A DNA stretch of 64,000 nt from the NCBI RefSeq assembly GCF_003583985.1, contig NZ_QXML01000001.1, forward strand, positions 891,801 through 955,800, in the 5' to 3' direction. The position numbers and the translations under genes are program-made. Source of the stretch: Algoriphagus lacus (lineage in GTDB: Bacteria; Bacteroidota; Bacteroidia; Cytophagales; Cyclobacteriaceae). The first letter of the stretch is position 1. Each line of letters starts with the position of its first letter. Below, piece by piece: positions 47,859 through 57,105 of this stretch. The notes below the pieces were generated by a model that saw only the letters and a list, made by a program, of their open reading frames with translations, did not search any database and was not told the origin of the DNA.

Positions 47859-47970
47859 TTTGGGTTTGTCTTTATCGGACATATGGAATCTCGCTTGAAT
47901 TATGACCCTAACGCATTATGTCTCTTTTGAGGCATGTTCGATTTCTTATAAGGTCTATTTAGGTTAGAAA

Positions 47971-48002
47971 AATCCCCGGCAGGTTGTCGGGGTATTTTTT
48001 TG
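47971..48002 (+). terminator. Terminator downstream of the MhqD-like gene
   Basis: CCCCGGCA pairs with TGTCGGGG (one G-T wobble) around GGT, followed by TATTTTTTTG. It lies about 115 bases past the stop, within a 236-base gap that otherwise shows no feature. Confidence 0.75.
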
Positions 48003-48094
48003 TCTTTTATGATTTGAAATTCCTCTGAGGACTTCATTCGGATAGGCCTAATTTTCCAGATATGAACCATGATAGGTTTACTGGCAAATTTCCT

Positions 48095-51000
48095 CTAGTA
48101 AGAATACCGGATTTGGGACCCCTTCTCCGGATCAAGTTCGATCTGGGCATATACTCCGATTTCCTGCTGCAATTCTTCCACGTGGCTGATGATGCCGACA
48201 ATTCGGTTTTCGTGGCGCAGTGATTTTAGTGTTTCGAAGACTACCCTTAATGCATTTCTGTCCAAGGCGCCGAAGCCCTCGTCAAGGAAAAAGAAACTCT
48301 GATCAGCCTGATTGAGTGCTTTGACTTTTTCCGCCAAGGCCAAGGCCAAACAAAGCGAAGCCTGAAAGGTCTGACCTCCGGAGAGGGTTTTAAGCAGGCG
48401 CTTTTTTCCACCGTTTAGGTAATCCACCACCCAAAAGGTATTGTCCTCGTCTATTTCCAGGCTCAGGCTATTTTTGGTTAGTTTCATAAAGCGCAGGTTG
48501 GCGGTATTGCAGAGCTCGCGGAGGTAAATGGAACTGACATACTTTACAAAACCCTTACCCTGGAAAAGTCTGTCGAGCTCGCGGAGATTGCCTTCCCGGC
48601 TTTCGGTTTGAGCAAAGGCCTTAAGTAAAACCGTCTTTTCAGCTAATTTTTGGGAGAAGGTTTTGATGTCTTCCTGAAGTAAAATATAGGCTTCCTGAAT
48701 TTCCAAAGCATAGGATCTGAGCAATTGAAGTTCGTCCTTGAGTCTTATAAAGTTTTCCTCCAAGAATGTCTCCACTCCGGCTTCTGATCTTAATTCTCCT
48801 ATCCGAGAAAGCGTGGTGGAAACTTTTTGGTCGTACTGCCGGATCTCCAGATCGACTTTTTCGGCATCAATCGAGTAGTGGAATATCCGGATCAATGCCT
48901 CCTCATCGGTAAATCCGTATTCGATTTTGAGCCTTTCAAAATCAGCAGAATACGCAGCTAAGTTTATTTCCAATTCCTTCACTCGGTTCTGGAAGTTTTC
49001 CAGATCGGATAGGTTTTTTATCTGCTCCCTTCGTTTTTCCTGCAGGTGTTTTTGCTTGCCTAAAAGTTCTTCCTGAGCTTTTTTGATATGGTTTTCTACT
49101 GTCAGAATATCAGATTCGATTTCAGATTTCTTCTTTGAAATGTAGGGTTTGCAGAAAGTTGGATCCTTTATTTCTTCTTTTTTGCTTGCGATTTGGGAAA
49201 GCAGACTCTGATTTCTAAGCTGTGACTGCTGGAATTCCTTTTCTTTTTTGTCCAGTACTTCCCGCTCGGATTGCCAGGATTTTCGGGTATTCTGTATCTC
49301 TTTGAGCAGTTTTTCCCGGGTTTCACCGGCTTCGCTCAGGGACTTGATCTCCGTTTCGAGTTGGTTTGGATCTGCCAGTCCCAACTCCTTCAGTCTCAAA
49401 GTGAGGGAGCCAAGTAAGGCTTCGTAATTGAGGATTTCCGCTGCTTTTTCTTTCGTATTTCTTTTGTGATTTTCCAAATAGATGCCGAGTTCGCTGTTCT
49501 TTTGGATGAGGGATAGGATGACTTCCCGTTTATCTTTTTCTCTGTTTATTTCCAGTTCTTTTTCCCGGATTTGCTTTTCCTCGGCTTCGGCATGAATGGG
49601 ACTTGGGTGATGGGCTGAGCCGCAGAGTGGACAGGGCTTTCCTGACTCCAAGAGGTGCGCATGGGCATTCAATCCCTGCTTTCTCAGGATTTTTTCCCGT
49701 TCTGATTCCAGATTTTCGATCCGGCTTTTTTGGGATTTGGACCAGGACTCCAAGGATTTTTCCCCTGAAGGAATTTCCAGAAGGATTTTCTCAAGCTGTG
49801 CCGAGACTGATTTTTCCTCTTGCTGAAACTGGTTTTGGATCAGTTTAAGATCGGTTATTTTAGTGTTCCAAAGCCCAAGATCACGTGCAGCACTTTTCAA
49901 TTCGGAAAGTAAGTTGGTGTCTGGGCTTCCCGCAGCCTCAAGTCGCTCCTCAAGGAAGGAGATTTGCTTTTCCAGTGTTTTGAGAGCTGCTTTTTTAGAG
50001 TCAATCTCCAGTTTGGCTGTATCAAGAATGCTGACTGATTCGGCAAGTTGGCTATCCAACAGCTGGATTTCGATGACTTTCTTAAGGTCCCGGATTTTGG
50101 CCTCCCGTGCGGGTCGTTCGTCGTTTTTTTCTTTTAATTTTTCTTCTTCTTTTTCCAGCAATTCCACCTCCTCTTCAAACCGGATTTTGAATCGGCTGCA
50201 GTCAATGACGCTTCTTTGGTTCTTTTCGAGATCTTTTTTAGCATCGATAAGCCTATCCCAAACTGGCCTGAGGTAGGTTTTGGCGGTGATAAATTCCCTG
50301 TAAAGCTGTCTTTTTTCCTCGATTTCCGGTTTCCGGTTTTCCAATTCCGATAAGACCAGTCTTTGCTCTTGCAACTGTAGATGGGACTTCTGGATCAGTT
50401 CCATCTGCCGAAAATCCGCTTCGGTTTTTTTCAGCTTTTGACTTGCCTCATCACTTTTCCTTTTTAATTCCGAGAATTGGAACTTCCGGTCCTGTAGGCC
50501 GGCTTCAGAGATATCCAAAAGTCCATTCAGCTGGGTCTCCAATCGGATTTTTTCCTCTCTTGTGGCTTTGAGCAGACTTCCTGTTTTGACTGAAAGATCA
50601 AAGCGCTCCAGCCCAAACAACTGCTGCATCATCTCCGCCCGAGGTCCTGGGGTTAGGTCGATAAACTCCCGGAATTTGCCCTGGGGAATGATCACGGTCT
50701 GCTTGAAATGTTCCTTTTTCATGCCGATCAGCTGCTCGGCATTCTGTGGTATAGCCTCCCAGTTTTCATTTTTCCAGGCATAAAAAGTATGTTCGCCGGT
50801 ATCGATTTTCTCCGGATCCTTTTTGTTTCGTTTGGCAGAATAGCGGGCCAGATAGGTGCTGGAGTTGTTTTTTCCGGCACGGAAAGTAAAGTTGATCAGG
50901 ATGTGATCACTCTGCAAATTAACCATGCTGGAGCGCTCACCTGTAGCGGCCAAGCGCTCGGTACTGCCGTAAAGTGCCAGGAGGATTCCTTCCAAAATGG

Positions 51001-51127
51001 AGGATTTGCCACTACCCACCGCACCAAAAATGCCGAATAAGCCAGCTGCCGTCAGTTTTTCAAATTCCACGGTTTGCTTTTCGCGATAGGAGTATAGTCC
51101 TTCGATTTCCAGTCGTACAGGGATCAT
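48095..51127 (-). CDS. sbcC: SbcC, ATPase subunit of the SbcCD nuclease
   Basis: 1010 residues. SbcC is the Rad50-like partner of SbcD and removes hairpins and protein-blocked DNA ends. Walker A GAVGSGKS is at 35-42, long coiled coils fill the middle, and the zinc hook CPLC is at 499-502 (SGKPCPLCGS). The ABC signature LSGGQTFQASL starts at residue 915 and Walker B FFFLDEG at about 945-951. Start and stop overlap with sbcD (4 bases), indicating coupling. Confidence 0.95.
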   Translation of the reverse strand: MIPVRLEIEGLYSYREKQTVEFEKLTAAGLFGIFGAVGSGKSSILEGILLALYGSTERLAATGERSSMVNLQSDHILINFTFRAGKNNSSTYLARYSAKRNKKDPEKIDTGEHTFYAWKNENWEAIPQNAEQLIGMKKEHFKQTVIIPQGKFREFIDLTPGPRAEMMQQLFGLERFDLSVKTGSLLKATREEKIRLETQLNGLLDISEAGLQDRKFQFSELKRKSDEASQKLKKTEADFRQMELIQKSHLQLQEQRLVLSELENRKPEIEEKRQLYREFITAKTYLRPVWDRLIDAKKDLEKNQRSVIDCSRFKIRFEEEVELLEKEEEKLKEKNDERPAREAKIRDLKKVIEIQLLDSQLAESVSILDTAKLEIDSKKAALKTLEKQISFLEERLEAAGSPDTNLLSELKSAARDLGLWNTKITDLKLIQNQFQQEEKSVSAQLEKILLEIPSGEKSLESWSKSQKSRIENLESEREKILRKQGLNAHAHLLESGKPCPLCGSAHHPSPIHAEAEEKQIREKELEINREKDKREVILSLIQKNSELGIYLENHKRNTKEKAAEILNYEALLGSLTLRLKELGLADPNQLETEIKSLSEAGETREKLLKEIQNTRKSWQSEREVLDKKEKEFQQSQLRNQSLLSQIASKKEEIKDPTFCKPYISKKKSEIESDILTVENHIKKAQEELLGKQKHLQEKRREQIKNLSDLENFQNRVKELEINLAAYSADFERLKIEYGFTDEEALIRIFHYSIDAEKVDLEIRQYDQKVSTTLSRIGELRSEAGVETFLEENFIRLKDELQLLRSYALEIQEAYILLQEDIKTFSQKLAEKTVLLKAFAQTESREGNLRELDRLFQGKGFVKYVSSIYLRELCNTANLRFMKLTKNSLSLEIDEDNTFWVVDYLNGGKKRLLKTLSGGQTFQASLCLALALAEKVKALNQADQSFFFLDEGFGALDRNALRVVFETLKSLRHENRIVGIISHVEELQQEIGVYAQIELDPEKGSQIRYSY

Positions 51128-52353
51128 ACGGGATCGTTTTGGCTGATGATTTCTTTGAAAAGGGAAAGGATTTCCGGATTGGGTTCCTGGCCTTTTTCAC
51201 TTTGGTAAAACATCCGAAAAAGACTCTCGACGTCTTTGCTCAGGTCATCCACATGAAGTTGGAAGGATTCCTGACCAAGGGGATTTTTGAGCTGGGGAAT
51301 CAGGTTGACTATCCCGTCGTGGGCTTTCATAATCGCCTTTCGGGTGGAGGCGTCAATGGACTGCTCGGTTTCGTAGGTGATCTCTACAAAACAATTGGGG
51401 TTTTCTTCCAGCCATTGCAGTGTTTTGTCCAGTTGATCAAATTTGACCCGGTAGAGTGGGCGGCCCTGCTTCAGTCCAATGGGCTTGTAAGCTACTGGTT
51501 TGCCGGGTTGGGCTTCGATTAGGACGACTTTCTTTTCCTGATCGGCTTCGCTGAAGGAATAGGCCAAAGGGGAACTGGAATACACCACCGGAACGGTGTC
51601 ATGGCTAACAGCATGGTATCGGTGCAAATGTCCCAATGCGGCGTATTGGATTTGACTGGGGATGTTTTTGGTGAAAAGCGCCTGCGTGCCACCTACATGC
51701 AGGATTGGGCGCTCCGATTCTGGTTCTACTTCCGGTTGTTCACCCTCGCGGGTAAAGAAAAAGTGGCCGACAAATAGATTGACGCCCAAATCATCACAGT
51801 ATTTGTCCGCTAGTTCCTGCCATTTGTTGGATAACACGGAACGGAATTCTCCTTCCCGATCTTCTTCACCCAAATGGATTCTCAGTGATACTTCGTTTGC
51901 ATAAGGAGCCAGCAGGATTCGGGTAGGAAATTCATGTTGAGGAAGTTTGAGCTCCACAAAACCGCTTTCCGAGCGGGTGATTTCCACGCCGGAGTCCAGT
52001 TTCCCAAGTGGAATCACACTGTCGAAGCGACTGTAAAAGATAATTCCCAACTCCCTGGCCAATGGATCCGGTGCCTCGACAAACTGGGTGCTGTCGTGAT
52101 TTCCCGAAATGGCAATGATGGGCCTCTTGCCGTAATCAGACAGTTTTCGGAGTGTTTTGTAGAGCAATTCCACGGCTTCGTGCGCTGGATTGAAGCTGTC
52201 GAAAATGTCCCCTGCCAAGACAATAAGATCGACACTTTCCCGATCTGCGATCTGGCAGATTTCGTCCAGAACAAGTCTTTGTTCCTCAAGGCGGGAGTAT
52301 TCTTGGAGTCGCTTGCCCAAGTGCCAGTCGGCGGTGTGGAGGATTTTCAGCAT
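51124..52353 (-). CDS. sbcD: SbcD, nuclease subunit of the SbcCD complex
   Basis: 409 residues from ATG 52353, chosen because it places the Mre11-type phosphodiesterase motif at the N-terminus: HTADWHLGK (D9, H11), LAGDIFD, then GNHD (84-87) and HLHRYHA. A 23-residue extension from 52422 would encode a translated copy of an intergenic repeat and is rejected. It is coupled to sbcC, which begins in its stop codon. Confidence 0.95.
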   Translation of the reverse strand: MLKILHTADWHLGKRLQEYSRLEEQRLVLDEICQIADRESVDLIVLAGDIFDSFNPAHEAVELLYKTLRKLSDYGKRPIIAISGNHDSTQFVEAPDPLARELGIIFYSRFDSVIPLGKLDSGVEITRSESGFVELKLPQHEFPTRILLAPYANEVSLRIHLGEEDREGEFRSVLSNKWQELADKYCDDLGVNLFVGHFFFTREGEQPEVEPESERPILHVGGTQALFTKNIPSQIQYAALGHLHRYHAVSHDTVPVVYSSSPLAYSFSEADQEKKVVLIEAQPGKPVAYKPIGLKQGRPLYRVKFDQLDKTLQWLEENPNCFVEITYETEQSIDASTRKAIMKAHDGIVNLIPQLKNPLGQESFQLHVDDLSKDVESLFRMFYQSEKGQEPNPEILSLFKEIISQNDPV

Positions 52354-52360
52354 TTCTTTG

Positions 52361-52390
52361 GTCAACAGTCTACGGTCAGCAGTCCACGCC
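52361..52390. repeat. Member of the GTCCAC intergenic repeat family
   Basis: GTCAACAGTCTACGGTC and AGTCCACGCC lie just upstream of sbcD. The units GTCTACGGTC and AGTCCAC match those at 59792-59845 and the core of the palindrome at 13529-13562. Here no perfect inverted repeat remains. Confidence 0.55.
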
Positions 52391-52557
52391 AGCAACGAAT
52401 CAGTTTGAGGAGTACCATTCAATCGGAAGTCTCAAAAAATTCAGGCTTTGGGATTGACTAAACAATATGTACTAAGATAGTCCAAGGGGTAACTTTCTCC
52501 AAGAGAAGATTGGCGTCCTGTCATGAATTGGCATTTTTATTGAAAAGCAAGGCGGAT

Positions 52558-53088
52558 ATGCTAGATTCAAGGGTGTTTTACCGGCTGATTTTCGTCTTTT
52601 TTTTCTGGATGATGGGTGTGGCTGCCCATGCCCAGGTGGATTCACTGTTGATTCAGGAGGGGACAGCAAGTTACTACGGGAAGAAATTCCAGGGCAGACG
52701 AACTTCCAGTGGGGAGATTTTTCACTTGGACAGCATGACGGCAGCGCACAAGAATCTGCCTTTTGGAACTTGGGTCCGGGTGACCAACAGGAAAAATGAC
52801 TTGTCGGTTTTGGTCAGGATCAATGACCGGCTACCCAGTTATTCCAAACGGGACATTGATATTTCATGGGCTGCAGCTGGAGAAATCGATATGATTCGTG
52901 ATGGGCTGGCAAAAGTCCGAATCGAGGCTGCTAATCTTGATGAACTGGATAGCTTGATTGGATATTTTGAGGGAAGGGGAAAGTCTGGTTTGCGGCTGAG
53001 GCCTTATGAGCGGAGTTTGCATTTGCCAAGTCGGAAGCTCGATTTAGCGTTAAAAAAGATTAAACCAGAATTCAACTCTGATTTTTAG
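52558..53088 (+). CDS. RlpA-like (double-psi beta-barrel) cell-wall protein
   Basis: 176 residues from ATG 52558; the longer TTG start at 52510 would put 16 extra residues before the signal peptide (LIFVFFFWMMGVAAHAQ). The RlpA double-psi beta-barrel is at about 32-110: GTASYYGKKFQGRRTSSGEI, AAHKNLPFGTWVRVTN, VRINDRLPSYSKRDIDIS. In RlpA of Pseudomonas this domain is a lytic transglycosylase on naked glycan strands. No SPOR domain is present. Whether it is active here is not clear. Confidence 0.88.
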   Translation: MLDSRVFYRLIFVFFFWMMGVAAHAQVDSLLIQEGTASYYGKKFQGRRTSSGEIFHLDSMTAAHKNLPFGTWVRVTNRKNDLSVLVRINDRLPSYSKRDIDISWAAAGEIDMIRDGLAKVRIEAANLDELDSLIGYFEGRGKSGLRLRPYERSLHLPSRKLDLALKKIKPEFNSDF

Positions 53089-53171
53089 TAGTAAAATTTT
53101 TCCTTTTTTAAGTAATTGAAAATCAATAGTTAGACTTTCTGATTTTTCAAAACCTGGCAGGTCTGGATTTC

Positions 53172-53206
53172 AAAAAAAATCCCGAACACATTCATGTCCG
53201 GGATTT
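53172..53206 (-). terminator. Rho-independent terminator after the Gfo/Idh/MocA gene
   Basis: On the minus strand AAATCCCG pairs with CGGGATTT, with an inner ACAT / ATGT pairing, and is followed by TTTTTTTT. It lies 19 bases past the stop at 53225. Confidence 0.82.
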
Positions 53207-53224
53207 ATCTCTTAGTCTCTTAAT

Positions 53225-54592
53225 TTATACTGTACTCGGCTCCGGATGCACCCATGGACCTCGGTAAGGTCTTCGGAGTTTGGCGGTGGCCTCTGGATCA
53301 TTGAGCACGGTCATGGTTTTGGGGTCATAGCGAAGTGCACGTCCTCCGAGTTCCATGGAGATATTAGCCAGGATACAAGCCGCAGTGGAAATATGCCCCT
53401 GCTCCACATCTGCGATCGGAAGGGTGTCTTTGTCGATGGACTCGAGCCAGTTTTTCATGTGAAGACGTGTAGCTGGAGCTGCATTGAGTTCGATTCGGTC
53501 CTCGGTTACATCTTCAGGATATTGCTCCCGCTCAAACAAGCAGTCGAAGTGGATTTTTTCTTCTTTGGAATCGTAAGGGATATAGTCTGCTTGCATGGTG
53601 CTTCCGGCAAGCATTCCTTTTTCACCATAAATCTTGAAGGCCCAAGGATATTCAGGATCCACCGGATTGCCCCAGGTGCGATGTTGCCAGACCACGTTTA
53701 GTTCAGGGAATTCGAAGATGGCGGTTTGGGTATCGGCAATATTGGACTTTCCTTCTTTTTGCACATAAATCCCGCCAGTGGAAGTGATCTGAGTCGGCCA
53801 GCCCAACTTCAGCATCCAGCGAACGGTATCCAGCATGTGGACACACATGTCTCCGGTGATGCCGTTACCATATTCCATAAACGTTCTCCACCAGCGGATA
53901 TGAGGTAGCCCATCATATGGTCTCATCGGCGCTGGACCTGTCCACATCTCATAATTCAGGAAATCCGGTACGGGCTCTACTGGAGGGTTGCCATTGGCGC
54001 GCATGTGGAAATAGCAGCATACCTCTGCATGACTGATTTTTCCTAGCTTTCCGGTATCAATGATCTGCTTTTTGGCATCGATCAGGTGTGGGGTGCTTTT
54101 TCGCTGGGTTCCGATTTGGCACTTGCGGTTATATTTTCTGGCTGCTGCGAGGATGGCTTCTCCTTCGATCACGTCGACTGAAATGGGTTTTTGCAAATAG
54201 ACATGGGCACCCGACTTGAGGGCCTCGATCGCCTGAAGTGCATGCCAGTGATCCGGCGAGCCAATGAGAACGAGGTCGCATTTGTGTTTTTTGAGCAGTT
54301 CGCGGTAGTCTTCAAAAAGCTCAGGGACTTTCTTCGATTTTTGGCGCTGGGAGACGAGTTCTCCGGCGGCGGTGAGGAGCTTTTTGTCCACATCACAAAG
54401 GGCCACCACTTCCACATCGGCCACTTGGATCAGTCGGAAAAGGTCGGATTTACCGTACCAACCCGTGCCAATCAAGGCAACTTTGAGCGGACCTTCCTGA
54501 TCTTTGAAGTCCATGCCAAACAGGCCAAAGCTGGCCAGGGTCATCATCGCCGTCGATCCTTTGAGAAAATCACGTCTGTTGAGTTGATTCAT
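53225..54592 (-). CDS. Tat-exported Gfo/Idh/MocA family oxidoreductase
   Basis: 455 residues. Tat signal NRRDFLKGSTAMMTLASFG. The NAD(P)-binding fold starts VALIGTGWYGKSDLFRLI, with DLVLIGSPDHWHALQAIEAL and LQKPISVD; the C-terminal sheet has ADVEQGHISTAACIL. Such exported oxidoreductases act on sugars or sugar derivatives with a tightly bound cofactor. A second Tat-exported paralogue is at 60729. The gene stands alone with its own terminator. Confidence 0.9.
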   Translation of the reverse strand: MNQLNRRDFLKGSTAMMTLASFGLFGMDFKDQEGPLKVALIGTGWYGKSDLFRLIQVADVEVVALCDVDKKLLTAAGELVSQRQKSKKVPELFEDYRELLKKHKCDLVLIGSPDHWHALQAIEALKSGAHVYLQKPISVDVIEGEAILAAARKYNRKCQIGTQRKSTPHLIDAKKQIIDTGKLGKISHAEVCCYFHMRANGNPPVEPVPDFLNYEMWTGPAPMRPYDGLPHIRWWRTFMEYGNGITGDMCVHMLDTVRWMLKLGWPTQITSTGGIYVQKEGKSNIADTQTAIFEFPELNVVWQHRTWGNPVDPEYPWAFKIYGEKGMLAGSTMQADYIPYDSKEEKIHFDCLFEREQYPEDVTEDRIELNAAPATRLHMKNWLESIDKDTLPIADVEQGHISTAACILANISMELGGRALRYDPKTMTVLNDPEATAKLRRPYRGPWVHPEPSTV

Positions 54593-54772
54593 AGGTTTTT
54601 GGGTTAAAGAGTCATGTTGATCAACAATTTACAAAAAGGCCCGACAGATGCAAATCAGGTTGGGATGGGAGGTCAGAGTTTAAAAAGTATCAGGTGTCCA
54701 ACAAATCCAGGTACCCATAGGGAAATAATTGGATTCGGAAAAGTAAAGGGGGTAGTTGGAGATAGGAGTTTT

Positions 54773-55846
54773 CTAGAACTTCACCCCAAACCGCTCGCCC
54801 AGCTGAGTCAAATCCTTCACCACCGGATCAAGCAATGGAATTCCCTCCGTTCTGCGGATAGATTCCAGTTCACGCTCCGGGTCACCAGGGATGAGTACTT
54901 TTTCATTTCCTGGAGTTGGGGTAGCAGATCGGAATCGGGTGATCCAGTTGTCCATGTGGGATTTGAATTCGTCTGCTGGACGAAATGCATCCACCCGCAT
55001 CGCTCCAAAAAAGTGACCGATTCCTTCGCCCACCAAGTTTGGCAAGGGATCTAGGAAAGCTACAAACGGTGGAACCCAAGGCCCATAATTCGCACCTGAA
55101 AGTACCGCTGAGAAAATGTCTACAATGGCACCAAGTGCGTAACCTTTGTGCGATCCGTGCTCCCGATCTCCACCGAGAGGAAGCAGGGCACCGCCGTCCT
55201 TTACTCCATTGGCAGAGGTAGTTGGGCTGCCGTCTTTGTCCTGCACCCAGCCGGTTGGAGTGTCCAATCCTTTTCGCTGAAGAATTTCGAGTTTGCCATT
55301 GGCAGCCGTGGTAGTGGCCATGTCGGCTACGAATGGGGGCTGGTCTTTGGCAGGAATGGCTACCGAGATGGGATTGGTACCCAGAAGTCTTTCTTTGGAA
55401 AAAGTCGGCGCTACCAGCGGGCTTGCATTGGTGAGGGAAATTCCGATCATGTCATGCTCCAAGGCCATCATGGCATGGTAGCCTGCGATGCCGTAGTGGT
55501 TGGAGTTTTTAACCGAAACCCAGCCTGTTCCTACATTTTTGGCTTTTTCGATAGCCACTTTCATGGCGAAAGGTGCCACCACCAATCCCAAACCTCCATC
55601 TCCATCTACAACGGCTGTGGAAGGGGTTTCGTAAGTGACGCGGACATTGGGAGTGGCGTTGATTCTTCCTTTTTCCCATAGTCTCACATAACCCGACAGC
55701 CTGGCTACCCCATGACTGTCCACTCCTCGCAAGTCTGCCGAAAGAAGCACTTCGGTCCCGATTTTGGCATCGGCCTCAGGGCAGCCGATTTGAATCAGCA
55801 TGTCGTAGGTGAAGCGGTAAAGGTGGTCGTAGGCGAAAGTTTGCAT
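54773..55846 (-). CDS. Ldh family NAD(P)-dependent oxidoreductase (malate/L-lactate dehydrogenase family)
   Basis: 357 residues. Members of this family (YlbC, YiaK and ureidoglycolate-type dehydrogenases) oxidise 2-hydroxy acids. Characteristic segments: LLSADLRGVDSHGVARLSGY with the catalytic His, VKNSNHYGIAGYHAM, and GTNPISVAIPAK. It is unrelated to the mdh product at 25370. Promoter -7 element TATATTTG is present 23 bases upstream. The substrate cannot be told. Confidence 0.88.
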   Translation of the reverse strand: MQTFAYDHLYRFTYDMLIQIGCPEADAKIGTEVLLSADLRGVDSHGVARLSGYVRLWEKGRINATPNVRVTYETPSTAVVDGDGGLGLVVAPFAMKVAIEKAKNVGTGWVSVKNSNHYGIAGYHAMMALEHDMIGISLTNASPLVAPTFSKERLLGTNPISVAIPAKDQPPFVADMATTTAANGKLEILQRKGLDTPTGWVQDKDGSPTTSANGVKDGGALLPLGGDREHGSHKGYALGAIVDIFSAVLSGANYGPWVPPFVAFLDPLPNLVGEGIGHFFGAMRVDAFRPADEFKSHMDNWITRFRSATPTPGNEKVLIPGDPERELESIRRTEGIPLLDPVVKDLTQLGERFGVKF

Positions 55847-55868
55847 GGATAGGATGATTTCACTTTCC

Positions 55869-55876
55869 CAAATATA
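55869..55876 (-). promoter_or_regulatory. Promoter -7 element of the Ldh-family gene
   Basis: On the minus strand TATATTTG, a perfect TAnnTTTG match, 23 bases before the ATG at 55846. The -33 element is not clear. Confidence 0.55.
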
Positions 55877-55981
55877 GGCTGTTAAGCCACAGATGGAGAG
55901 ATGATTCTTAGAATAGATTTGATAAAGAAGCTGAACGTACTTAACGGCTTTTGCGTCTTTGTGCCTTGGTGGCGGAAAAAC

Positions 55982-56923
55982 TTAAACGGCCACTTTTCCT
56001 GCAAGCAATCGGGAAACGGCTCCTTCTTTTAAGGAATAAAAGGAGCAGACGATTTCTTCCACCGGAACATAGCGCAGGATAAATTCGATCAGGCAACTCG
56101 CCACAACGATCATGTCCACCCGCATGGCGATCATACCCGGAATTTTTAGACGCTCCTCCCGGTTTTTGCTTTTCAGCATTTCAAAAATCCGCTCAAATTC
56201 CACCCGGGGAAGCTCAAATACATGCTGTCCCGTTAGTTTGCATTGGAGCATGGATTCGTAATAAATATCCGTCAGGGTATCAAAAGTGCCGGAAGCACCC
56301 ACCAATCCGGTTGGCTCATATTTCTGAATTGCCTCAATCAGGGGTTGAAGTTTTTCTTCGCAATAGGCCTCCAGCTTTGCTACCTCATCAGGTAAGATCG
56401 GGTCGTGGTAGTGAAAGGCATCCAACAAGCGCTGACCTCCGATTTCAAAACTTCTCTTCCACAACACTTCCTGGGAAGTGCCGATGATGAATTCCACTGA
56501 TCCACCTCCGATATCCATCATCAAGTTGACATGACCATTGAGCGAGCCGGAAAGGTTGATCCCTTCATAGATGAGTTGGGCTTCTTCTTCTCCGGAGATC
56601 ACGTTAATGTGGATTCCGATGTCCTCTTTGACTTTTTGGACAAACTCAGGCCCGTTTTCTGCATTTCGGACTGCGCTGGTTGCAAAAGCAAAAATCTGAT
56701 CGATGTGCTCGCCATCAATCAGATTTTTGAAGTGTTTTAAGGTATGAAAAGCCCTTTTTTGGGCGTCCGGAGCGATTTGGTTTTGGCTGATTCCTCCCTG
56801 TCCGATCTTTACCGGAATCTTTTCTTTGTAGATTGTCTTAAATCCTACTCCGTTTAATTCCACCAATAACAAATGAAATGTATTGGTTCCCATGTCAATC
56901 ACCGCGGCCTTTCTGGTACTCAT
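55982..56923 (-). CDS. Ppx/GppA family exopolyphosphatase/pppGpp phosphatase
   Basis: 313 residues from ATG 56923 (a longer form from 57028 adds 35 residues without family sequence). N-terminal ASKHA fold: AVIDMGTNTFHLLLVEL, AFATSAVRNAENG, NLMMDIGGGSVEFII. This short form lacks the C-terminal HD-like domain of E. coli Ppx. It either breaks down polyphosphate or hydrolyses pppGpp; the sequence does not decide. Confidence 0.9.
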   Translation of the reverse strand: MSTRKAAVIDMGTNTFHLLLVELNGVGFKTIYKEKIPVKIGQGGISQNQIAPDAQKRAFHTLKHFKNLIDGEHIDQIFAFATSAVRNAENGPEFVQKVKEDIGIHINVISGEEEAQLIYEGINLSGSLNGHVNLMMDIGGGSVEFIIGTSQEVLWKRSFEIGGQRLLDAFHYHDPILPDEVAKLEAYCEEKLQPLIEAIQKYEPTGLVGASGTFDTLTDIYYESMLQCKLTGQHVFELPRVEFERIFEMLKSKNREERLKIPGMIAMRVDMIVVASCLIEFILRYVPVEEIVCSFYSLKEGAVSRLLAGKVAV

Positions 56924-57078
56924 AATGCTGCCAAATTTTGGATGGGCGAATATAGAAAGTTTTTGATTTGTAAAAAGTAAGATTTGTGAGAGACAAGGCT
57001 TTGTAAATTGCTGAGCATTATGGTTCAATCATTCTGGCAAATTTGCCAACTTTCAATTTTCCAATTCAACTGAGGGAC

Positions 57079-57086
57079 TATCTTTG
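57079..57086 (+). promoter_or_regulatory. Promoter -7 element of the acyl-CoA carboxylase gene
   Basis: TATCTTTG, a perfect TAnnTTTG match, 19 bases before the ATG at 57106; TTTT ends 18 bases upstream as a weak -33 element. It lies inside a longer reading frame and so supports the shorter start. Confidence 0.6.
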
Positions 57087-57105
57087 GTCCATTAAAAAAA
57101 CTGAA

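Noticed and set aside
49603..51040. Several plus-strand open frames opposite sbcC
   Set aside because: They follow the third-position bias of sbcC, and none shows a protein family pattern.
52354..52422. N-terminal extension of sbcD (MNGTPQTDSLLAWTADRR...)
   Set aside because: It is a translation of the GTCCAC repeat region and lies before the conserved HTADWHLGK motif, which starts right after ATG 52353.
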